From NCBI RefSeq assembly GCF_001425665.1, contig NZ_LMCX01000001.1, positions 1,113,651-1,177,650 on the forward strand: a DNA stretch of 64,000 nucleotides. The letters run 5' to 3'. This stretch comes from Yonghaparkia sp. Root332 (GTDB lineage: Bacteria > Actinomycetota > Actinomycetes > Actinomycetales > Microbacteriaceae). Below, in pieces: positions 29,177 to 38,140 of the stretch (its first letter is position 1; each line of letters begins with the position of its first letter). Under the pieces are notes generated by a model. The model did not search any database. It was not told the origin of the DNA and saw nothing but the letters and a program-made list of their open reading frames with translations. A program made the translations under genes and the position numbers.

Positions 29177-29955
29177 GCGCTGCGCTTGTGCCCGACGGAG
29201 CCGTTGAGCGTGAGCCCGCCGTCCACCAGCAGCATCTGCCCCGTCACATAGCGCGCGCCCGAGGACGCCATCATCACGATGCAGTCGGCGATCTCCTCCG
29301 GAGCCGCGATCCGGGCGAGCGGGATGCGCGCTCGGTAGGTCTCTCGGACGTCATCCGTGTAGCTCTCCGCGTTGAGCGGCGTCTCGGTGGCTCCGGGCGC
29401 CACGGAGTTCACGGTGACGCCGGTCGGCCCGAGCTCGACCGCCAGCGCGCGCGTCAACCCGCCGATGCCACCTTTCGCGGTCACATAGGCCGTCATGTCG
29501 GTCGGCGGGAGCGGGTCGACCGCCGAACTGACATTGATGATGGTGCCTCGACCGGCGGGGACCATGACGCGCGCCGCCGCACGAGCGCCGCGCACGTACC
29601 CGAGCAGGTTCGTGTCGAGAAGCCTCTGCCAGTCCTCGTCCGACATCGACAGGAACGGCTGCACGAGGAGACGTGCCGCGTTGTTCACCCACACGTCGAT
29701 ACGGCCCCATCGACGAACGACCTCCGCAGCGAGCGCGTCCACGTCGTGCGTCGAACCGGTGTCGCCCACAGCGATGCAGGCCTCGCCCCCGCGTCCGATG
29801 ATCTCCTGCTCGAGCTCTCGGGAGACCTCCGGATCCGCTCCCCGGTGCATGCCGGCGACGCGGAAGCCCTGCTCGGCGAAGGCGAGGGCGGCTGCGCGTC
29901 CGATGCCGCGGGATATCCCCGTGATGACGACGGTCGGCGAATCGGTATTGGCCAC
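29173..29955 (-). CDS. Short-chain dehydrogenase/reductase
   Basis: 260 residues. TGISRGIG cofactor loop, NNAARLL motif, INVSSAVD serine and YVTAK active site (Tyr/Lys), with a C-terminal TGQMLLVDGGLTL. It resembles FabG-like and sugar SDRs. GTG 29955 follows an AGGAGGAG ribosome site. Forms a two-gene operon with the epimerase, divergent from the Gfo/Idh operon. A sugar alcohol or aldose substrate is inferred. Confidence 0.88.
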   Translation of the reverse strand: MANTDSPTVVITGISRGIGRAAALAFAEQGFRVAGMHRGADPEVSRELEQEIIGRGGEACIAVGDTGSTHDVDALAAEVVRRWGRIDVWVNNAARLLVQPFLSMSDEDWQRLLDTNLLGYVRGARAAARVMVPAGRGTIINVSSAVDPLPPTDMTAYVTAKGGIGGLTRALAVELGPTGVTVNSVAPGATETPLNAESYTDDVRETYRARIPLARIAAPEEIADCIVMMASSGARYVTGQMLLVDGGLTLNGSVGHKRSA

Positions 29956-29968
29956 GAGCTCCTCCTAC

Positions 29969-29992
29969 GTTAGTATGTAAAGACATTCTGAC
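29969..29992. promoter_or_regulatory. Inverted-repeat operator candidate
   Basis: Half-sites GTTAGTATGT and ACATTCTGAC separated by AAAG, 8 of 10 positions complementary. It lies between the divergent SDR and Gfo/Idh operons. The core ATGT-N4-ACAT recurs at 34978-34989. The island's GntR protein is the obvious candidate binder, but this is inference. Confidence 0.5.
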
Positions 29993-30027
29993 CGCATGGT
30001 CACCCTGATGTCCAGCCGAGAGGGCCG

Positions 30028-31221
30028 ATGCGCATGTCGAGCTCGACCGAGCGGCCCCGTGCCGCCATCGTCGGAACCGGATTCATCGGCGCCGTCCATC
30101 TGGACGCGCTGCGGCGACTCGGCGTTCCCGTCGCGGGCGTTCTCGGATCCTCGCACTCGCGCAGCGTGGAGTTCGCGCAATCGTGGGGCCTCGGACGCGC
30201 CTATCGCGACTACGACGAGCTGCTGTCGGATGAGGCTGTCGATGTCGTGCACATCACCTCGCCGAACGATCAGCACTTCCCTCAGGCGCGCGATGCCCTG
30301 CGGGCCGGCAAGCACGTCGTGTGCGAGAAGCCGTTGGCGATGGATTCGGTCGAGACCGGGCAGCTCGCGGCGCTCGCCGAGTCGACGGGTCTGGTCGCGG
30401 CGGTCAACTTCAACATCCGCTTCTATCCGCACGTGCACGAGATGCGGAGTCGCGTCGCGACGGGCTCCGTCGGGCGCCCGTATCTCGTCACCGGGTCATA
30501 CCTCCAGGACTGGCTGCTGCTGGACACGGACTGGAACTGGAGGCTCGACAGCGCTCGGGGGGGCGACCTCCGCGTTGTCGGAGACATCGGCTCGCACTGG
30601 TTCGATCTCGCAAGCTTCGTGACCGGTCAGCGCATCGTGGAAGTCATGGCCGATCTGACGACGTTCATTCCGGTCAGGAGGCGGCCGAGCGGAGAGGTCG
30701 CGACCTTCAGCGCCGTCTCGGGGCCCACGACGGACGCGAAGATCGGATCCGAGGACGGCGGAAGCATCCTTCTCCGTTTCGACGGCGGAGCGCGCGGGGC
30801 CGTCTCCGTGTCGCAGGTGAGCGCAGGGCGGAAGAACGCGGTGTCGATCGAGGTGAGCGCATCGACGGCATCCCTGTCGTGGCGCGGCGAGCGGCCCGAC
30901 GAGCTCTGGATCGGTCACCGCGAGTCGCCGAACGAGGTCCTCCTCCGCGACCCCGCCCTGCTCTCTCCTTCGGCAGCGAGTATCACAAGGCTGCCGGGTG
31001 GTCATGCCGAGGGGTTCGAGAACGGATTCGCAGCTCTCTACGCGGCCGTCTACGGGGATGTCGCAGCCGGCGGACCTGCCGCAGATCCGACGTACGCAAC
31101 CTTCGCCGACGGGCACTACGAGGCTCTCGTGATCGATGCCGTCGCGGAGAGCGCACGCACCTCGTCGTGGACGGCCGTCGCCGACCACGGATTCGGAACA
31201 ACAGGAAGTGAGCGAACATGA
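30028..31221 (+). CDS. Gfo/Idh/MocA-family oxidoreductase 1
   Basis: 397 residues. Rossmann loop GTGFIG at 16-21, EKP cofactor motif at 100-102, and the catalytic His in DIGSHWFDLASF. The family oxidises sugar hydroxyls with NAD(P). First gene of a three-gene operon with a TIM-barrel isomerase and a second Gfo/Idh. This pairing also occurs in inositol and in 3-keto-glycoside (C- or O-glycoside) cleavage loci. A nearby in-frame ATG (residue 3) is an alternative start. Confidence 0.9.
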   Translation: MRMSSSTERPRAAIVGTGFIGAVHLDALRRLGVPVAGVLGSSHSRSVEFAQSWGLGRAYRDYDELLSDEAVDVVHITSPNDQHFPQARDALRAGKHVVCEKPLAMDSVETGQLAALAESTGLVAAVNFNIRFYPHVHEMRSRVATGSVGRPYLVTGSYLQDWLLLDTDWNWRLDSARGGDLRVVGDIGSHWFDLASFVTGQRIVEVMADLTTFIPVRRRPSGEVATFSAVSGPTTDAKIGSEDGGSILLRFDGGARGAVSVSQVSAGRKNAVSIEVSASTASLSWRGERPDELWIGHRESPNEVLLRDPALLSPSAASITRLPGGHAEGFENGFAALYAAVYGDVAAGGPAADPTYATFADGHYEALVIDAVAESARTSSWTAVADHGFGTTGSERT

Positions 31222-32135
31222 AGCTGGGACTCCTCACAGCGGCGTTCCCCACGCTGACCCTCGACGAGGTCGCGGACTGGGCGTCGAGCAACGGGTTCGA
31301 GGCGATCGAGATCGCCGTCTGGCCGACCGGCGCCGGCGCCTCGCGGCGGTACGCGGGAACCGCCCACATCGACGTCGAATCGCTCGATGCATCGAGCGCG
31401 CAGCGCATCGTCGACGACCTCGCCGAGAAAGGACTTTCGATCTCGGCCCTCGCCTACTATCCCAATCCGCTCTCGGCCGACGAGACGGAGGCCGCGGCCG
31501 CCTTCGAGCACCTCAAGGCGGTCGTGCGCGCCGCGAAGCTCCTGGGGGTGTCGACCGTCGGGACCTTCGCGGGCCGCGAGAAGGGCACGTCGCTCGACGA
31601 GAACTTCGATCGATTCGCCGCCGTCTGGCCGGAGATGGTGCATTATGCGGGGGATCATGGCATTCGGATCGCCATCGAGAACTGCCCCATGATCTTCAGC
31701 GGGGATGAGTGGCCGGGGGGGACGAACATTGCCTTCAGCCCGGCGAACTGGCGGCGGATGTTCGAGATCATCCCGGACGAGAACTTCGGTCTGAACTTCG
31801 ACCCCTCGCACCTTGTCTGGCAGTTCATCGACATCCCCCGAGCCGTCCACGAGTTCGGCGACCGGATCTTCCACGTGCATGCGAAGGACCTGGAGATCCG
31901 GAGGGACGGGCTGTACGACCACGGGATCATGAGCGCCGGAGTCGGATGGCAGGTGCCTCGGCTCTGCGGCCTCGGCGAGGTGGATTGGGGCGCCTTCTTC
32001 GGAGCGCTCTACGCGGTCGGCTACGACCATGTGGCTTCGGTCGAGCACGAGGATCGCGCGTTCGAAGGGTCAGTGGAACTCGTTCAGCGCGGGTTCCGAA
32101 TCGCGAGAGACACCCTGCGACCGTTCGTGCACTGA
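31218..32135 (+). CDS. TIM-barrel sugar isomerase/epimerase (AP endonuclease 2 fold)
   Basis: 305 residues. MKLGLLTAAFP start, GFEAIEIAVWP, and the metal-ligand series IAIENCPM (Glu), NFDPSHLVW (Asp/His), HVHAKDLEI (His) and SVEHED (Glu). This fold includes IolE, hydroxypyruvate isomerases and 3-oxo-glycoside lyases. No companion small beta subunit is encoded here. ATG overlaps the upstream stop by 4 bp. The substrate probably comes from the Gfo/Idh product. Confidence 0.88.
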   Translation: MKLGLLTAAFPTLTLDEVADWASSNGFEAIEIAVWPTGAGASRRYAGTAHIDVESLDASSAQRIVDDLAEKGLSISALAYYPNPLSADETEAAAAFEHLKAVVRAAKLLGVSTVGTFAGREKGTSLDENFDRFAAVWPEMVHYAGDHGIRIAIENCPMIFSGDEWPGGTNIAFSPANWRRMFEIIPDENFGLNFDPSHLVWQFIDIPRAVHEFGDRIFHVHAKDLEIRRDGLYDHGIMSAGVGWQVPRLCGLGEVDWGAFFGALYAVGYDHVASVEHEDRAFEGSVELVQRGFRIARDTLRPFVH

Positions 32136-33052
32136 TGCCGGCCGCTCTGCGCTTCGGCGTGATCGGCAGCGGCACCTGGGCGCGATCCGTCCACATCCAC
32201 GCCGCAGCCTCGGAGCCGCTGGTGCAGCTCACCGGTGTGCTCGGCCGCGACGCCGATCGAACGACGGCCGCAGTGGACGGCACGTCGGCGCAGCCGTTCT
32301 CTCAGCTCGAGAAGTTCCTCGATGCGGTCGACATCGTCGGATTCGCGGTGCCGCCCGCGGTGCAGATTCGCATGGCACGGAGCGTGATCGAGGCGGGCAA
32401 GCACGTGCTGCTCGAGAAGCCCGTCGCGATCGATGCGGACGACGCGGCCGACCTCGCTGCACGCGCTCGCGCACGCTCGATCCGATCCCTCGTGTTCTTC
32501 ACGCATCGCTTCGTTCCCGAGCTCGCGAAGTGGACGGCGGAAGCGAAGGGCGAGGGCCCGTGGGCCATCGGCCGGGTCGACAGCTACTCGTCGCTGCTCG
32601 CAGTCGCAGGCGATGCGGTCGCCGACTCCGCCTGGCGCCACGAGCATGGGTCGCTCTGGGATGTCGGCCCGCATGCGGTGGCTCGTCTGTGCGGCGTGCT
32701 CGGCCCGGTTGCGACGGCCGTCGCCCGCCGCGGGAGGGGCGACTGCCGCACGATCGTGCTCCAGCACGACTCCGGGGCGATCGGCATCATCTCGCTCGCC
32801 GCCGACCTGCGCATCGCGCCGCCCGGCGGCATGCAGCTGGTCGGCTCGCTGGGCAGCGCCGCTCCGCCAGCGGTCACGGACTGGGTCACCGGTGCGCGGC
32901 GCGCGTACCGCTGCGCTCTCCAGCGCCTCGCAGCAGAGGTCACGCACGGCGGCCCTGCGCACGAGTGCAATCTCGAGTTCGGCGCGCACGTCACGCGAGT
33001 GCTCTCCGCCGCGGAGCGCTCGACTCAGACCGATCGCGTCGAGGTCGTCTAG
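32135..33052 (+). CDS. Gfo/Idh/MocA-family oxidoreductase 2
   Basis: 305 residues. GVIGSGTWA cofactor loop and EKP motif at 94-96; a shorter C-terminal domain than its relatives and HEHGSLWDVGPHAV at the active site. The ATG shares one base with the stop of the isomerase gene. Its last 4 bp overlap the convergent amidohydrolase gene. Probable NAD(P)-dependent sugar dehydrogenase. Confidence 0.88.
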   Translation: MPAALRFGVIGSGTWARSVHIHAAASEPLVQLTGVLGRDADRTTAAVDGTSAQPFSQLEKFLDAVDIVGFAVPPAVQIRMARSVIEAGKHVLLEKPVAIDADDAADLAARARARSIRSLVFFTHRFVPELAKWTAEAKGEGPWAIGRVDSYSSLLAVAGDAVADSAWRHEHGSLWDVGPHAVARLCGVLGPVATAVARRGRGDCRTIVLQHDSGAIGIISLAADLRIAPPGGMQLVGSLGSAAPPAVTDWVTGARRAYRCALQRLAAEVTHGGPAHECNLEFGAHVTRVLSAAERSTQTDRVEVV

Positions 33053-33822
33053 AGCGAGGCCAGGAGTGCCTCGGCGTTGCCCGAGAAGATCGCTGCGCGG
33101 TCGTCGTCGCTGATCTCGGCCTGCTCCACAGAGCGGATGACGTCTCGAGCGGAGAAGAACGGGGCGTCACTGCCGAACAGCACCCGACTCGCGCCGACCT
33201 CGCGAACGAAGTACTCGGTGACCGCTGGGTCGGCCTGATAGGCGATGTCCACGTGCAGGTTGGGCGTGGCCGTGACGGCTCGCACCGCTTGCGACCGCTG
33301 ATCCTCGGTGAACAGGGGATGGCCCATGACGAACGTGAGCAATGGGTAGTCGGCCGCGACCTGGGCGATCGCGCTCGGGCTGGCCTTCGGATCCGGCGTC
33401 GAGTGCAGAAGGATGAGCGCAGGCGTGCTCGCGACGGCGTCCAGCACTGCTGAGAACGCGGCCGACCGCACGGTGAACCCTTCGAAGGTCGCATGAAAGG
33501 CGAGCCCCTTAAGCCCCAGCTCATCGATCGCGCGACGTGCTTCGGCAACCCCCGCCAGGCCGTGTCGCACCTCGACGCTGCCGAGTCCGGCGAGGAACAG
33601 CCCAGGATGCGCGACCACTGCCGCGGCCACGGCATCGTTCGCGCGGCGGGTGTCGATGATGCCCTCGGTCTGAAGACCGCCGGCTGCGACCGAGATGACC
33701 GACCTCGTGACCCCGCTCGCCGCCATCTCGGCGATCCACTCGTCGACTGTCTGGCCGACGTCGGAGGTGATCGTGCGTCCGATGTGCGCGTGCACGTCGA
33801 TGACGGAGTGCGCCACCGTCAC
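33049..33822 (-). CDS. Amidohydrolase-2 family metal-dependent hydrolase
   Basis: 257 residues. HxH motif His11/His13 (DVHAHIG), further His residues in GLAFHATF and MGHPLF, and a terminal metal Asp in RVLFGSDAPFF. This TIM-barrel family (PF04909) includes lactonases and decarboxylases acting on sugar lactones. It is co-transcribed with the upstream Gfo/Idh (4-bp overlap), so it may open the lactone made by that dehydrogenase. Confidence 0.85.
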   Translation of the reverse strand: MTVAHSVIDVHAHIGRTITSDVGQTVDEWIAEMAASGVTRSVISVAAGGLQTEGIIDTRRANDAVAAAVVAHPGLFLAGLGSVEVRHGLAGVAEARRAIDELGLKGLAFHATFEGFTVRSAAFSAVLDAVASTPALILLHSTPDPKASPSAIAQVAADYPLLTFVMGHPLFTEDQRSQAVRAVTATPNLHVDIAYQADPAVTEYFVREVGASRVLFGSDAPFFSARDVIRSVEQAEISDDDRAAIFSGNAEALLASL

Positions 33823-34904
33823 GACCCGATCGGCAGCTTGCGACCCTGCCGACCCGACTCGTAGGCGGCATCGAGGATCAACTGGGTCTTGAGACCGAAC
33901 CGCGCGTCGCTGCGCACCTCCGTGTCATCCAGGCATGCGTCGACGAAGTGCTGGTGCTGCGGAACCCAGGGGCTCTCCTCGCCGTTGATGTGCATCGAGA
34001 ACTCGCGGTGGTCCGCGGCCATCACGGGGAGCTTGGGGCTGATCCAGCCGTCTGAAAGCAGTTCGTCGGTCGCCGACTTCTCGCTCGTGAAGACGCGGAA
34101 CGTGGGCCGCGCCGCGGCATCCCACTGCACGGTGCCCTTCGTGCCGTATACGGCCCACTGATCCTTGAAGGCCATCGTTGCCCCGCCCGGCTCCTGCAGC
34201 CGGTTGGAGCCTGAGATCTCGAGGATCGCCGAATCGGTTCGAATCACCATGACCGCCGTGTCTTCGACCTGGATGTCGGCGGTGAGCGCCCCGTACTCGG
34301 CGTACACGCTCTGCACCTCGGGATTCCCGAGCAGGTAGAGCGCATTGGAGACGTGGTGCACGCTGCCGTCGAGCATGATGCCGCCGCCCGCGAGCGCCGG
34401 ATCGAATCGCCAGCTGCTGGTCACGTCGGGAGTGTGCCAGGCCATGATCGCCTTGAAGAGGAAGGGGTCGCCGATGAGCCCTGCCTCGATGATCGCGCGA
34501 GCGCGCTCGATGGGGGGGAGGAAGAGCTCGAAGAACGAGACCATGAGCTTGAGGCCGGTCGTGTCGGCGAGCTCGAGTGCGGCGCGCGCCTCGTCGACGT
34601 TCGCGGTCATCGGCTTCTGCACGAGCACGTGCTTGCCGGCCTCCAGTGCCTTGATGATCAGCGGGCCGTGCGACTTCGATGACGTCGAGATCACGACGGC
34701 GTGGACGTCGTCGCGCTGGAGCACAGCATCCAGGTCGGTCGAGTGCGTCTCGAAACCGAATCGTTCCTTGAATCGGAGCGCGGCCGCCTCATCGATGTCG
34801 ACGCTCGCGATCAACCGGGCGCGAGCCACCTTGGTGAGCGCGAAAGCGTGGCTGCGGGCGATGCCGCCGCAGCCGACCATGGCGATGCCGAGAGTGTCGG
34901 GCAT
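33819..34904 (-). CDS. Gfo/Idh/MocA-family oxidoreductase 3 (QKP variant)
   Basis: 361 residues. MVGCGGIARSHA cofactor loop; the usual EKP is QKP at 96-98. ASP-type active-site region GGGIMLDGSVHHVSNAL. Pairs with the amidohydrolase as a dehydrogenase-lactonase unit. Divergent from the glucuronate operon, with an inverted repeat in the 139-bp gap. Confidence 0.88.
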   Translation of the reverse strand: MPDTLGIAMVGCGGIARSHAFALTKVARARLIASVDIDEAAALRFKERFGFETHSTDLDAVLQRDDVHAVVISTSSKSHGPLIIKALEAGKHVLVQKPMTANVDEARAALELADTTGLKLMVSFFELFLPPIERARAIIEAGLIGDPFLFKAIMAWHTPDVTSSWRFDPALAGGGIMLDGSVHHVSNALYLLGNPEVQSVYAEYGALTADIQVEDTAVMVIRTDSAILEISGSNRLQEPGGATMAFKDQWAVYGTKGTVQWDAAARPTFRVFTSEKSATDELLSDGWISPKLPVMAADHREFSMHINGEESPWVPQHQHFVDACLDDTEVRSDARFGLKTQLILDAAYESGRQGRKLPIGS

Positions 34905-34965
34905 GGAGTGTGGGTCCTTTCGACGGCGAAGATCGGGCGGCTCGGCGGGTTGGCCATCGCGCTAC

Positions 34966-34993
34966 GACTATGACAGAATGTTCGCACATAGTC
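34966..34993. promoter_or_regulatory. Inverted repeat in the divergent promoter region
   Basis: GACTATG (34966-34972) and CATAGTC (34987-34993) are perfect inverted arms around 14 bp. An overlapping AATGT-TCGC-ACAT (34977-34989) matches the core of the site at 29969-29992. Placed to control both the Gfo/Idh 3 unit and the HAD-to-lactonase operon. Confidence 0.5.
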
Positions 34994-35043
34994 TGACGCG
35001 CCGTCAAACCCCGACGCGTCTCGCCGAGAGATCGGATCCGCTC

Positions 35044-35742
35044 ATGACCGCAGGCGCGCTGACGAGGGTGTCGTGCGTGCTCTTCGACCTCGACGGTACT
35101 CTCGTCGATTCGGCGCCCGGCATCACGGAATGCCTTGCGCAGACGGTGCGAGAGTTCGGCGGCGACGACCATCCGCCCGAGTCGTTGCGGGAATTCGTCG
35201 GGCCGCCCGTCGTCGAGACCCTTCGAGCGTTGACACGGGTGCCCGCTCCCGAGTTACCCCGGGTGGTTCAGCACTACCGAGCCCTCTACTGGGAGCGCGG
35301 CATGCACGAGAGCTCGGTGTTCCCGGGTATCCGCGCGCTGCTGGATGCCATCCATCGCTCGAACGTGCCCATCGCTGTCGCAACCTCCAAGCGGGAGAGT
35401 CACGCACGCGCGATCCTGCAGCTCCACTCGCTCGAGAGCGGATTCATCGCGGTGCACGGCGCCGGTGAGGACGACGAGGGAGGAGGGAAGGTGACGGTGA
35501 TCCGCGCCGCCCTCCGGAGCCTGGCAGCAGCAGCGGAAGCGCCCCTCATGATCGGCGACCGGTCCTTCGACATCCGCGCTGCGAGTGCGGTCGGTATTCC
35601 TTCATTGTTCGCGCAATGGGGGTACGGTCGCCGCCACGAGTCCGAGGGCTCGATCGTCACCGCGAGCGACCCCCTGCACGCGCGCGAGCTCATCAGCCCG
35701 CTGCTCTCCCGTCACGCCGAGCTGAACCCAGGAGAACGATGA
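35044..35742 (+). CDS. HAD-superfamily phosphatase (phosphoglycolate phosphatase-like)
   Basis: 232 residues. Motif I VLFDLDGTLVDSAPG with the nucleophile Asp, motif II AVATSKRES, motif III Lys in GGGKVTV and motif IV IGDRSFDIRAA. Start set at ATG 35044, where the protein begins 11 residues before motif I. It opens the seven-gene operon of glucuronate genes. Possibly dephosphorylates a sugar phosphate dead-end product. Confidence 0.88.
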   Translation: MTAGALTRVSCVLFDLDGTLVDSAPGITECLAQTVREFGGDDHPPESLREFVGPPVVETLRALTRVPAPELPRVVQHYRALYWERGMHESSVFPGIRALLDAIHRSNVPIAVATSKRESHARAILQLHSLESGFIAVHGAGEDDEGGGKVTVIRAALRSLAAAAEAPLMIGDRSFDIRAASAVGIPSLFAQWGYGRRHESEGSIVTASDPLHARELISPLLSRHAELNPGER

Positions 35743-36779
35743 CTGCCTTCCCGACCTCGCTTCCCGCTGCGCGAACCGTCGCCCTGCGCGGCGGGCCCGC
35801 CCTGCGCTGGGGGATCCTCGCACCCGGCGACATCGCGAAGGACTTCGTGCGAGCCGTCCACACGCACACCGATCAGCGCATCGAAGCGGTCGCCTCGCGA
35901 TCCCTCGAACGCGCGCAGCAGTTCGCGGCGACGCACGGCATCGCCCGTGCCTACGGGGAGCACGCTCAGCTCGTCGACGACCCTGACATCGACATCGTGT
36001 ACGTTGCCTCTCCGCACACCGAGCACAAGCGCCTGGCACTGCTCGCGATCGCGGCGGGGAAGCACGTGCTTATCGAGAAGCCCATCGGCGTCACCGCTCA
36101 GGACGCGCGCGACATCCAGGCCGCGGCGCGCCAGGCGGGCGTCTTCGCGATGGAGGGCATGTGGTCCCGCTATCTGCCGCAGACCGACGTCATGCTCCAG
36201 CTCTTCGAGGACGGTGTGCTGGGTGATGTTCGGCTCGTGCTCGCCGACTTCGCCACGATCGCGCCGACCGACCCGACCGGCCGGAACTACAACCCCGACC
36301 TCGCCGGCGGGTCCTTGCTCGATCTCGGCATCTACCCGCTCTGGTTCAGCCAGCTCTTCCTCGGCGCTCCCGACCGCGTGTCGACGTTCGGCAGCCTGAC
36401 CGCGACCGGCGTCGATGCGCAGACCGCCATGGTGCTCGAGTTCGAGGGCGGTGCGCAGTCCGTCCTCACCACGAGCCTGCTGCACTTCAGCCCCGAGCGC
36501 GCGAGCGTCAACGGCACCGCTGCGCGCATCGAGGTGAATTCGTGGTTCGTGGTGCCGGCGGGCTTCGACCTGATCGCCCCCGGCAAGGGCGACAAACGCT
36601 TGTCGTTCGTCAACGACACCGGGCTCGAGTTCCGCGATGGGATCGCATGGGAGGCCGCCGCGGTCGCGCAGCATGTCGACGACGGTCTGCTCGAGTCGCC
36701 GGTCCACCCGCTCGACCTCTCCATCGAGATCATGACCACGATGGATGCGGTGCGCCGTTCGGTCGGGACGCTCGCGTGA
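35739..36779 (+). CDS. Gfo/Idh/MocA-family oxidoreductase 4
   Basis: 346 residues. WGILAPGDIAKDF cofactor loop (25-36) and EKP at 113-115, with AMEGMWSRYLPQ typical of the dihydrodiol dehydrogenase/glucose-fructose oxidoreductase branch. ATG overlaps the HAD stop by 4 bp, with a GGAGAACG ribosome site. Probable oxidation of an aldose or glycoside before the uronate route. Confidence 0.9.
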   Translation: MTAFPTSLPAARTVALRGGPALRWGILAPGDIAKDFVRAVHTHTDQRIEAVASRSLERAQQFAATHGIARAYGEHAQLVDDPDIDIVYVASPHTEHKRLALLAIAAGKHVLIEKPIGVTAQDARDIQAAARQAGVFAMEGMWSRYLPQTDVMLQLFEDGVLGDVRLVLADFATIAPTDPTGRNYNPDLAGGSLLDLGIYPLWFSQLFLGAPDRVSTFGSLTATGVDAQTAMVLEFEGGAQSVLTTSLLHFSPERASVNGTAARIEVNSWFVVPAGFDLIAPGKGDKRLSFVNDTGLEFRDGIAWEAAAVAQHVDDGLLESPVHPLDLSIEIMTTMDAVRRSVGTLA

Positions 36780-38140
36780 CGAGCGACGAACCGCTCGACC
36801 CCGACCGGCTCTTTCCCGTCGAGGGCCGCACGCGGGCGATCGCCCGCGAGCTCTACGCTCTCGTGGACGAGGCCCCGATCGTCTCGCCGCACGGGCACGT
36901 TCCTGCTCGACTGCTGCTCGACGACGCGCCGTTCCCCGACCCGGCGACGCTGCTCGTCTCCGCAGACCACTACGTCACTCGGCTGCTGCACGCCGCGGGA
37001 GTCCCGCTCGCCGCTCTGCGGGAGAACCCCGACCCCCGCGAGGTCTGGCGACTGTTCTGCGATCACTGGCATTGGTTCCACGGCACGGCGGTCGGTTTCT
37101 GGATGAGGGAGACGCTGTCGACCGTGCTGGGCGTGAACGGAGCACCGCGCGCGACCATGTACGACACCCTCGTCGCGGCACTCGCGCAGCCCGGCATCCG
37201 GCCCAGGGCCCTGTTCGATGCGTTCCGAATCGACGTGCTCGCGACGACGGATGATCCGCTCGACGACCTCGCGGCGCATCAGGCGCTTCGTGCGGACCCG
37301 AGCTTTCGCGGTCGAGTGCTGCCCACGTTTCGGCCCGACGCCTACCTGGACCCGTCGATGCCGGGCTGGGGCGACCGGGTCGAGCGACTGGGGGCGACGA
37401 GCTACGCGACCTACCTCGATGCTCTGCGCGAGCGTCGCGCCTACTTCATCGCGCACGGTGCCGTCTCGGCCGATCACGGGGTCGCGCACGCCGCCGCGAT
37501 CGACATCGACGACCGCGACGCAGCCGCGCTCTTCGAGCGAGCGCGATCCGGTGACCTTGACGCGAGCGAAGCGGCCATCTTCAGCGCTCACATGCTCCTC
37601 GCATCGGCGGAGATGTCGGTCGACGACGGCCTCGTCATGACGGTGCACGCGGGCGTGCAGCGGAATCACCACACGGCCACCTTCGATCGATTCGGTGGCG
37701 ACACGGGTCACGACATCCCTCTGGCGACATCGTTCACCCAGCCCCTGCGCCCTCTTCTCGAGCGGTTCGGCACGACGCCCGGCTTCCACCTCGTGCTCTT
37801 CGCGATCGATGAGTCGGTGTGGTCGCGTGAGATCGCGCCGCTCGCCGGCTTCTATCCATCGGTGTTCATCGGGGCTCCGTGGTGGTTCCTCGACGCGCCG
37901 GACGCGAGCCGACGTTTTCGGGAGGCCACCGTCGAGACGGCCGGCTTCTACCGCGGCTCGGGGTTCATCGATGACACCCGAGCCTTCCTGTCGGTGCCGG
38001 CTCGACACACCATGGCGCGTCGAATCGACTCGGGCTTCCTCGCTCAGCGGGTCGTGGAAGGTCGGCTGACGATGTCGGAGGCCTCGAGAGTCGCGACGGA
38101 CCTCGTCGGAGCGATACCGAGAGCGGCCTTCAAGCTGTGA
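36776..38140 (+). CDS. uxaC: Uronate (glucuronate) isomerase
   Basis: 454 residues. Converts D-glucuronate to D-fructuronate (and galacturonate to tagaturonate). SPHGHV with His39/His41 is the metal site; HDIPLATSFTQPL, APWWFLD and GFIDDTRAFLSVPARH are family blocks. GTG overlaps the previous stop by 4 bp. First committed step of the uronate route here. Confidence 0.94.
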   Translation: MTSDEPLDPDRLFPVEGRTRAIARELYALVDEAPIVSPHGHVPARLLLDDAPFPDPATLLVSADHYVTRLLHAAGVPLAALRENPDPREVWRLFCDHWHWFHGTAVGFWMRETLSTVLGVNGAPRATMYDTLVAALAQPGIRPRALFDAFRIDVLATTDDPLDDLAAHQALRADPSFRGRVLPTFRPDAYLDPSMPGWGDRVERLGATSYATYLDALRERRAYFIAHGAVSADHGVAHAAAIDIDDRDAAALFERARSGDLDASEAAIFSAHMLLASAEMSVDDGLVMTVHAGVQRNHHTATFDRFGGDTGHDIPLATSFTQPLRPLLERFGTTPGFHLVLFAIDESVWSREIAPLAGFYPSVFIGAPWWFLDAPDASRRFREATVETAGFYRGSGFIDDTRAFLSVPARHTMARRIDSGFLAQRVVEGRLTMSEASRVATDLVGAIPRAAFKL

